From Actinomycetes bacterium (GTDB lineage Bacteria > Actinomycetota > Actinomycetes > Actinomycetales > Cellulomonadaceae): a stretch of 7,360 nt of DNA. Each line of letters begins with the position of its first letter. The stretch's first letter is position 1. The notes beneath the pieces are model-generated. The model ran no database searches. It was not told where the DNA came from and was given only the letters and a program-made list of their open reading frames with translations. This document shows positions 1-7,360 of this stretch, one piece after another. The stretch spans positions 1-7,360 of the forward strand of contig JAEWEI010000275.1 in assembly GCA_023389545.1 (NCBI GenBank). Direction: 5' to 3'. The translations under genes were made by a program, and so were the position numbers.

Positions 1-688
1 CCGTCCTGCGCGCCGGCCAGGAACTGGCTGAGCACCGCGAGGTGGCCCTCGACGGACTCCGCGCGGTCCGGCCACGCGCCGTCGAGCCAGCCCAGCGGGC
101 GCGGGACGTGCTGCCACCCGTGCGCCGCGAGCGCCCGAGGCACGTCGACGTCCGGGTTGGCGCCGGGGGACAGCGCGCGGAACACCTTGAGGATCGCGGG
201 CCCGGGCGGCGGCCCGTCTGCGCCGTCTGCGCCGTCCGTCGCGGTCACGGCGGGCAGCACCACCGACGTGTTGGACTGCTCGCCGGTGAGCACGCGCGCG
301 CGCTCGGGGTCGACGGCCGCGCCCGGGCCGTCGGCGGCGGCCAGCCACGCGCGCAGGAACGCGGGATCGCCGCAGCCGTCGCGCACTTCCAAGGGCGGGT
401 CGCCGAGCACCCCGATCCGGGTGGCGTCCGCGTCCTCGTGGGGGCCGGCCGGGGCGCGCAGGGTCACCGGGATCTGCAGCACCACGTCCGTCCCCGGCGC
501 CGTGGCGCGCACGAACAGGATCCGCACCCGGGCCTCGCCCCGGGGATCGCTCAGCTCGCGGGCGCCCACCAGCTCGAGGGCGGCCACCACCCCTTTGACG
601 GGGAACCAGCGCCGCTCCGGGAGCCAGTCCGCGAGCAGGGCGACGAGCTCGCCGTCCGCGAGGTCCTGAACTGCTCCGGCGCCAGTCA

Positions 689-689
<1 letters not shown>
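1..689 (-). CDS. mak: Maltokinase (Mak/Pep2), N-terminal 229 residues, truncated by window edge
   Basis: ATP-dependent maltokinase converts maltose to alpha-maltose-1-phosphate, the donor used by GlgE; it is cytosolic. Only the N-terminal half is present: about 229 codons of a family usually near 450 residues. Seen: an N-terminal cap domain with the RRWF motif at residues 26-29 followed by K32-G33; the family motif GEQSNTSV at 136-143, in the nucleotide-binding loop; ILKVFR at 166-171, whose K168 is the likely ATP-contacting lysine; NPDVDV at 178-183; and a helix ending FLAGAQD at the edge. The catalytic loop with its HxD motif lies outside the window and cannot be checked. The ATG at 689-687 overlaps the treS stop by one base (TGATG) and has no clear Shine-Dalgarno, so translation probably depends on treS. 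In mycobacteria Mak binds TreS in a complex, which fits the pairing. An Asp-Gly-Ala repeat (residues 152-159) interrupts the region between the two nucleotide-binding motifs. Identification is confident; the length and integrity of the gene are unknown. Confidence 0.93.
215..236 (-). repeat. 9-bp tandem repeat inside mak
   Basis: The unit cgtctgcgc (plus strand) occurs twice at 215-232 and continues for four bases (233-236), about 2.4 copies. Because the unit is nine bases, copy-number change would keep the mak frame. It encodes Asp-Gly-Ala, Asp-Gly-Ala, Asp-Gly, followed by a Pro/Gly-rich stretch, probably a flexible loop between the GEQSNTSV and ILKVFR motifs. Confidence 0.75.
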
Positions 690-2451
<1,762 letters not shown>

Positions 2452-2455
<4 letters not shown>

Positions 2456-4542
2456 GCCGGGTCCGCCTGGACGACGTGCGCGACGCGGACGGCCGGGTCG
2501 AGCCGCACGTACACCGTCGAGCCCCAGGCGTACGTCTCGTCCGAGAGGATGTCGTGCGCCACGAACAGGCCGTTCGGGTCGCCGCCCGGGCGGGGCAGGC
2601 CCAGGGCGGCCAGATCCAGGTGCACCAGGCCCTCACGCGGCTGGAACGGGTCGAGGTTCACGACGACGATGATGGTGTCCGGCCTGCCCGTCGGCGAGTC
2701 CTGCGCGGACAGGTGCCGCGAGAAGCACACCAGCGCGTCGTCGGTGGTGGGGTGCACCGCGAGGTCCCTGAGCTGGCGCAGCGCCGGGTGCTGGTGGCGG
2801 ATCTCGTTGAGCCGGCGGATCAGCTCGGCGATCCCGAACTGGTCGGCGCGGCTCCAGTCGCGCGGCTTGAACTCGTACTTCTCGTTGTCGATCTGCTCCT
2901 CGACGCCGGGCCGGGGCACGTTCTCGATGAGCTCGTACCCGGAGTACACACCCCAGGTCGGCGAGCCCAGCGCCGCGAGCACCGCGCGCACGGCGAACCC
3001 GGCGACGCCGCCCTGCTGCAGGTACGGCGGCAAGATGTCGTGCGTCGTCGGCCAGAAGCTCGGGCGCATCCACGAGCCCTGCTCGCCGGACACCTCGCGC
3101 AGGTACTCCTCGATCTCGGGCTTGGAGTTGCGCCACGTGAAGTAGGTATACGACTGGTGGAAGCCGATGCGCGCCAGGTTGAGCATCATCGCCGGGCGGG
3201 TGAACGCCTCGGACAAGAAGATCACCTCGGGGTGGCTGGCCCGCACGTCCGCGAGCAGCCGCTCCCAGAACGGCAGCGGCTTGGTGTGCGGGTTGTCCAC
3301 GCGGAACGCCGTGACCCCGTGGTCGATCCACACCTGCAGCACGCGGCGGATCTCCTGGTAGATCCCCTCGGGGTCGTTGTCGAAGTTCAGCGGGTAGATG
3401 TCCTGGTACTTCTTCGGCGGGTTCTCCGCGTAGGCGATGGTCCCGTCCGCGCGCGTCGTGAACCACTCCGGGTGCTCCATGACCCACGGGTGGTCGGGGG
3501 ACGCCTGCAACGCCAGGTCGAGCGCCACCTCGAGGCCGAGGCCGCGGGCGGCCGCGACGAACGCGTCGAAGTCCTCGAACGTGCCCAGCGCAGGGTCGAT
3601 GGCGTCGTGGCCGCCGTCGGGCGAGCCGATGGCGTACGGCGAGCCCGGCTCGCCCGGCTGCGCCTCCAACGAGTTGTTCCGGCCCTTGCGGTAGGTCGTG
3701 CCGATGGGGTGCACCGGCGTCAGGTACACGATGTCGAAGCCCAGCTCCGCGACCCGGGGCAGCTCCAGCGCCGCCGTGCGGAACGTGCCTGACGTCCACT
3801 TCCCGGTCTCCGGATCGCGCACGGCGCCCGCCGACCTCGGGAACATCTCGTACCAGGCGCCCGCGAGAGCGAGCTCGCGGTCCACCTGCAGCGGGTACAC
3901 CGGCGACGGGCTGACCAGGTCGCGCAGCGGGTGCTCGTCGAGCACGGCGCGCACCGGCTCGCTCAGCGCCGCGGCGAGCCGCGCCTGCGGGGGACGCGTG
4001 GTGTCGCGCAGGGCGGTCACGGCGCCGAGCAGCACCTCGACGGCGCGATCCGGCAGCACCTCGTCGTCCCGCCGCGCCGCGCGCTCGAGCAGCAGCGCGC
4101 CCTCGGCGAGCATCAGCTCGACGTCGACGCCCGCCTCGACCTTGATCGACGCGTCATGGGCCCACGTCCCGTACGGGTCGGACCAGCCCTCCACGCGGAA
4201 GCCCCACAGGCCCAGCGAGTCCGGCACGAGCCGGCCCTCGAAGCGGTCCAGGCCGGGGGCGATGTCGACCATGCGGGTCCATGCCCGGTCGCGGCCGTCG
4301 GGGTCCACCAGCACGGCTGTGGCGGCGACGGCGTCGTGGCCCTCGCGGAAGACCGTCGCGCGGATCGGCACCGCCTCGCCGACCACAGCTTTCGCCGGCC
4401 ATCGGCCGGCGTCCACGACGGGGGAGACGTCGACCACGGGAATGCGTCCGATGGGGGGGCCGTCAGCGTGCGGCTTGCGAGGCGCCGAGGTGCGGGCGCG
4501 ACGCGGTGTCGCCGGGGGGGCCTGCGGTGGTGTCTGCGTCAC
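2452..4542 (-). CDS. glgE: Alpha-1,4-glucan:maltose-1-phosphate maltosyltransferase GlgE (GH13_3)
   Basis: GlgE extends alpha-1,4-glucans by two glucose units using maltose-1-phosphate, releasing phosphate, in the cytosol. The protein is 696 residues, like the ~700 of M. tuberculosis GlgE. After a Pro/Arg-rich tail (1-30) comes the N-terminal beta-sandwich domain (about 31-135, with PAKAVVGE at 49-56 and [13 protein letters not shown] at 111-123), a helical segment (~140-210), then the catalytic barrel from [10 protein letters not shown] (228-237). Signature motifs are YRKGRNNS (284-291), [21 protein letters not shown] (373-393), [10 protein letters not shown] (413-422, nucleophile D416), FLSEAF (442-447, acid/base E445) and THDIL (500-504, D502). 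The 416/445/502 spacing equals that of Streptomyces coelicolor GlgE (394/423/480 from memory). The N-terminal domain is of the shorter Streptomyces-like form, without the insertion of the M. tuberculosis protein. The start is GTG at 4542-4540, supported by a -10 hexamer six bases upstream. First gene of the glgE-treS-mak operon, divergent from glgP. Confidence 0.97.
2463..2468 (-). promoter_or_regulatory. Ribosome binding site of treS
   Basis: On the minus strand AGGCGG lies 7 nt before the treS ATG, one mismatch from AGGAGG, within the last codons of glgE. Together with the ATGA overlap it fixes the treS start at 2455 and supports coupled translation from glgE. The next junction, treS to mak, has no comparable site. 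Confidence 0.6.
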
Positions 4543-4548
4543 GGTCCG

Positions 4549-4554
4549 AACCTA
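4549..4554 (-). promoter_or_regulatory. Predicted -10 element of the glgE-treS-mak promoter
   Basis: The minus strand reads TAGGTT, matching the actinobacterial TANNNT -10 consensus, and only 6 nt (cggacc) separate it from the glgE GTG. Transcription would start at or within a base or two of the start codon, giving a leaderless mRNA. No convincing -35 was found at the usual spacing. An alternative reading is that GGATAGG is a poor Shine-Dalgarno for a longer leader; I favour the leaderless reading. Confidence 0.5.
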
Positions 4555-4628
4555 TCCACTCCGCGGTGGTCAGAGCATCCGCTGGCCGCGGCGAGCCCCA
4601 GGTCGGGCGGCATTCGCGCCCGCATCCT

Positions 4629-4644
4629 GCCCGCGGGGGCGGGC
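4629..4644. repeat. Perfect inverted repeat in the glgE-glgP promoter region
   Basis: GCCCGC and GCGGGC are separated by GGGG, with the centre at 4636.5, within a few bases of the midpoint of the intergenic region. It could be a regulator binding site for both promoters. In DNA this GC-rich, six-base arms can arise by chance, so the functional assignment is weak. Confidence 0.35.
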
Positions 4645-4684
4645 TCGGCGCGCCGGGGGCGCATTCGGTGGCGCGTTCAGGGTG

Positions 4685-4710
4685 TGGACAGGGGGTGACC
4701 TGCGTAGTGT
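4685..4710 (+). promoter_or_regulatory. Predicted promoter of glgP (leaderless)
   Basis: TAGTGT at 4705-4710 fits the TANNNT -10 consensus and ends 7 nt before the glgP GTG at 4718, so the transcript is predicted to begin at the start codon. TGGACA at 4685-4690 matches five of six bases of the TTGACA -35 consensus, but the spacer is only 14 nt, shorter than the usual 16-18, so the -35 call is uncertain. No Shine-Dalgarno precedes the GTG, in keeping with a leaderless mRNA. Confidence 0.5.
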
Positions 4711-4717
4711 CGGGCAG

Positions 4718-7294
4718 GTGAGAGCGATCCGACGATTCACCGTACGCACTGTCCTCCCGGCAGAGCTCGCTGATCTGGACGAGCTGGCCCACAACCTGCG
4801 CTGGTCGTGGCATGCCCCGACGCGCGACCTGTTCGCCGAGATCGACGCGGGCCTGTGGGAGCAGGTGGGCGGCGATCCCGTCGCGCTGCTCGGCGCGCTG
4901 GCCCCGGACCGGCTCGCCGCGCTCGCGGCCGACGAGGCGTTCGTGGGGCGGGTGCACGCCGCCGCCGCGGACCTGCGCCGCTACCTCACCGCGCCGCGCT
5001 GGTACCAGGAGCAGGACCCCAAGGACCTGCCCGCCTCGATCGCCTACTTCTCCCCGGAGTACGGCATCACGTCGGTGCTGCCCCAGTACTCGGGCGGCCT
5101 CGGCATCCTCGCCGGCGACCACCTGAAGAGCGCCTCCGACCTCGGGGTTCCGATCGTGGGCGTCGGGCTGCTGTACGGCTCCGGCTACTTCAAGCAGTCG
5201 CTCACCCGTGACGGCTGGCAACTCGAGACCTACCCGGTGCTCGACCCCGACGGCCTCCCGCTCAGGCTGCTGCGCGAGGAGGACGGTACGCCCGCGCTGG
5301 TGAGCCTGTCGCTGCCCGGCGGACGCACCCTGCACGCGCACATCTGGTCCGCCGCCGTCGGCCGGGTGCCACTGCTGCTGCTCGACTCCGACGTCCCGGA
5401 GAACGACGAGCTGGCCCGCAAGGTGACCGACCGGCTCTATGGCGGCGGCGGCGAGTACCGGCTGCAGCAGGAGCTGCTGCTGGGCGTCGGCGGAGTGCGC
5501 GCGCTGCGGGTGTGGTCGCGGCTCACCGGGGCCCCCGCGCCCGAGGTCTTCCACATGAACGAGGGCCATGCCGGGTTCCTCGGCGTGGAGCGCATCCGCG
5601 AGCTCGTCACCGAGCAGGGCCTGGACTTCGACGCCGCCCGCGAGGCCGTGCGGGCGTCCACGGTGTTCACCACGCACACCCCGGTGCCCGCGGGCATCGA
5701 CCGCTTCGAGGCGCAGCTGGTCGGCCAGTACTTCGGCGGGGACAACGCCACCGAGGGCGTCCCCGTCGAGCGGGTGCTCGCGCTCGGCGCGGAGGACTAC
5801 GAGGGCGGCGACCCGCTGTTGTTCAACATGGCGGTGATGGGGCTGCGCCTGGGCGGCCGCGCCAACGGGGTGTCGCTGCTGCACGGCGACGTGTCCCGGC
5901 ACATGTTCAACGGCCTCTGGGAGGGGTTCGACGCCGCCGAGGTGCCCATCGGCTCCATCACCAACGGCGTGCACTCCCCGACGTGGGTGGACCGCCGGCT
6001 CTCCGACCTGGCCGCCGCGCGGCTCACCCCCGAGGAGGTCGCCACCGGCACGGGCTGGCTGCGCCCCGACGGCGTGAGCGACGCCGAGCTGTGGCAGGTG
6101 CGCCATGAGCTGCGCACGCAGCTCGTCGCGGACGCGCGGGCCCGCGTCGGCTCGTCCTGGCACCAGCGCGGCGCGAGCCCGGCCGAGCTCGGCTGGCTGG
6201 ACGAGGTGCTCTCGCCCGACGTCCTGACCATCGGCTTCGCGCGACGGGTCCCGACGTACAAGCGGCTCACGCTGATGCTGCGCGACCCCGTGCGCCTGCG
6301 CGCCCTGCTCACGGACCCCGAGCGGCCCGTGCAGCTCATCGTCGCCGGGAAGTCCCACCCGGCCGACGACCAGGGCAAGCGCCTCATCCAGCAGCTGGTG
6401 CGCTTCGCGGACGAGCCTGACGTGCGCCACCGCATCGTCTTCCTGCCGAACTACGACATCGGGATGGCGCAGACTCTGCTGCCGGGCTGCGACGTGTGGC
6501 TCAACAACCCGCTGCGCCCGCTCGAGGCGTCAGGCACATCCGGGATGAAGTCCGCCCTCAACGGCGGCCTCAACCTGTCAGTGCTCGATGGCTGGTGGGA
6601 CGAGTGGTACGACGGCGAGAACGGCTGGGCCATCCCCACCGCTGATGGCGTCGACGACGCCGAGCGCCGGGACGACCTCGAGGCGGCGGCGCTGTACGAC
6701 CTCATCGAGCACCAGGTCGCGGCGCGGTTCTACGACCGGGACGAGCGCGGGCTGCCCGTGCACTGGCTCGAGATGGTCCGTCACACGCTCGCCACGCTGG
6801 GGCCCAAGGTGCAGGCCACCCGCATGGTCGCTGACTACGTGCGCCACCTGTACGTGCCCGCCGGTGTCGCGGGCCGGTCCCTCGAGGCCGACGACTTCGC
6901 CGGCGCGCGCGAGCTCGCGCGCTGGAAGGAGCGAGTCCGGGCCGGGTGGAGCCAGGTGCGCGTGGACCACGTCGAGTCCGGGGGAGTGGGCGACGTGCCG
7001 CAGGTCGGCGACGAGATGCACGTCAAGGCCTACATCTCGCTCGGCGAGCTCACCCCGCAGGACGTCGAGGTCCAGGTGCTGCACGGCCATGTCCGGGAGG
7101 ACGACGAGCTGTCGACCTTCACGGTGTCGGCGTTGCAGGTCGCCGAGACGTTCGAGGTGGGGCGTTACGCGTTCGCGGGAACGGTCCGGCTCGAGTCCTC
7201 GGGCTCCTTCGGCTACACCGTGCGGATCGTGCCCCGGCATCGCGGGCTCACGTCCGTCGCCGACGTGGGGATCGTCGCGAACGCCGCGAGCTGA
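4718..7294 (+). CDS. glgP: Alpha-glucan (glycogen) phosphorylase GlgP, short actinobacterial GT35 type
   Basis: GlgP uses pyridoxal phosphate and inorganic phosphate to release glucose-1-phosphate from non-reducing ends of alpha-1,4-glucans in the cytosol. The 858 residues match M. tuberculosis GlgP (about 863). An N-terminal DUF3417-type domain (about 10-125, with LAHNLRWSWHAPTRDLF at 23-39) precedes the phosphorylase fold. Motifs: YSGGLGILAGDHLKSASDLG (124-143), NEGHAGFL (281-288), TTHTPVPAG (318-326), FARRVPTYKR (507-516, likely phosphate/PLP-phosphate contacts), VAGKSHP (542-548) and EASGTSGMKSALNGG (603-617), where K611 is the predicted PLP Schiff-base lysine. A C-terminal domain (~735-858), rich in predicted beta strands, completes it. 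The GTG at 4718 is preferred because VRAIRRFTVR aligns with the start of mycobacterial GlgP and a -10 element lies just upstream. The open frame continues upstream to 3698, but that part is antisense to glgE and not coding; an in-frame GTG at 4682 is a less likely start. The gene is divergent from glgE, an arrangement also known in M. tuberculosis. Confidence 0.96.
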   Translation: MRAIRRFTVRTVLPAELADLDELAHNLRWSWHAPTRDLFAEIDAGLWEQVGGDPVALLGALAPDRLAALAADEAFVGRVHAAAADLRRYLTAPRWYQEQDPKDLPASIAYFSPEYGITSVLPQYSGGLGILAGDHLKSASDLGVPIVGVGLLYGSGYFKQSLTRDGWQLETYPVLDPDGLPLRLLREEDGTPALVSLSLPGGRTLHAHIWSAAVGRVPLLLLDSDVPENDELARKVTDRLYGGGGEYRLQQELLLGVGGVRALRVWSRLTGAPAPEVFHMNEGHAGFLGVERIRELVTEQGLDFDAAREAVRASTVFTTHTPVPAGIDRFEAQLVGQYFGGDNATEGVPVERVLALGAEDYEGGDPLLFNMAVMGLRLGGRANGVSLLHGDVSRHMFNGLWEGFDAAEVPIGSITNGVHSPTWVDRRLSDLAAARLTPEEVATGTGWLRPDGVSDAELWQVRHELRTQLVADARARVGSSWHQRGASPAELGWLDEVLSPDVLTIGFARRVPTYKRLTLMLRDPVRLRALLTDPERPVQLIVAGKSHPADDQGKRLIQQLVRFADEPDVRHRIVFLPNYDIGMAQTLLPGCDVWLNNPLRPLEASGTSGMKSALNGGLNLSVLDGWWDEWYDGENGWAIPTADGVDDAERRDDLEAAALYDLIEHQVAARFYDRDERGLPVHWLEMVRHTLATLGPKVQATRMVADYVRHLYVPAGVAGRSLEADDFAGARELARWKERVRAGWSQVRVDHVESGGVGDVPQVGDEMHVKAYISLGELTPQDVEVQVLHGHVREDDELSTFTVSALQVAETFEVGRYAFAGTVRLESSGSFGYTVRIVPRHRGLTSVADVGIVANAAS

Positions 7295-7318
7295 CCCGGG
7301 CGCTCGCCCACACAGCCC

Positions 7319-7360
7319 GGGGGCTGGTCGGCGAGCCCCCCCCCCGGGGTGCGCCCCGGG
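7319..7360 (+). terminator. Candidate terminator: tandem GC-rich hairpins after glgP
   Basis: Twenty-four bases after the glgP stop, GGGGGCT (7319-7325) can pair with AGCCCCC (7334-7340) across an 8-nt loop. It is followed by CCCGGGG (7343-7349) pairing with CCCCGGG (7354-7360) around a TGCG loop at the window edge. No T-tract is visible, so this would be a U-less terminator if it is one; the sequence may continue beyond the window. A 10-base C run (7336-7345) bridges the two hairpins and allows alternative pairings. Confidence 0.4.

Larger units (their letters stand above)
4543..4717. promoter_or_regulatory. Divergent intergenic region between glgE and glgP
   Basis: This is 175 bp without a gene, holding the outward promoters of both transcription units. 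Contents: the glgE -10 at 4549-4554, a perfect inverted repeat at 4629-4644, a 10-bp palindrome CGGCGCGCCG at 4646-4655, two copies of GCATTCG (4610-4616 and 4661-4667) and the glgP -10 at 4705-4710. No operator of a known regulator (for example a MalR/LacI-type site) could be recognised with confidence. Synthesis and breakdown genes sharing this region implies coordinated control, but that is inference. Confidence 0.6.

Noticed and set aside
4433..4435. A later GTG start for glgE (codon 36)
   Set aside because: It would remove the conserved IGRIPV segment that aligns with the start of the N-terminal domain in homologues, whereas the GTG at 4542 has a -10 element directly upstream.
3698..4717. 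A 340-codon upstream extension of GlgP in the same frame
   Set aside because: This stretch is antisense to glgE and the shared promoter region, and homologous GlgP proteins begin at the GTG at 4718. The extension is Ser/Arg/Thr-rich with no recognisable domain.
4463..6430. A 655-codon minus-strand open frame opposite glgP
   Set aside because: It runs antisense to well-conserved GlgP motifs, crosses the promoter region into the glgE start in another frame, and has shadow-like composition.

Overview
The window is very GC-rich with strong G/C preference at third codon positions, GTG starts and tightly packed genes. The proteins closely resemble, from memory, those of Mycobacterium tuberculosis and Streptomyces, so this looks like chromosomal DNA from a high-GC actinobacterium. 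A Cellulomonas-type member of Micrococcales is a plausible guess, but the sequence alone does not settle the genus.

Layout: positions 1-4542 hold three genes on the minus strand, in the order of transcription glgE (4542-2452), treS (2455-689) and mak (689 to beyond position 1, truncated by the window). They are joined by a 4-nt ATGA overlap and a 1-nt TGATG overlap, so they form one translationally coupled operon. A 175-bp divergent intergenic region (4543-4717) separates them from glgP on the plus strand (4718-7294). The last 66 bp after glgP contain GC-rich inverted repeats that may be a terminator, plus a 10-nt C tract.

The four products form a glycogen/alpha-glucan cycle around the GlgE pathway. 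TreS interconverts trehalose and maltose, Mak phosphorylates maltose with ATP to maltose-1-phosphate, and GlgE transfers the maltosyl unit to the non-reducing end of an alpha-1,4-glucan. GlgP removes glucose from such glucans as glucose-1-phosphate. A branching enzyme gene (glgB) often follows mak in actinobacteria and may lie just outside the left edge; that cannot be seen here.

The catalytic residues expected for TreS, GlgE and GlgP are present, and no frameshifts or broken genes were found. No mobile elements, RNA genes or CRISPR arrays were seen. I found no evidence of an undescribed system. The more interesting details are the apparently leaderless promoters of both divergent genes, an inverted repeat in the middle of the shared promoter region, a Mycobacterium-type serine in the GlgE donor pocket, and several homopolymeric C tracts.
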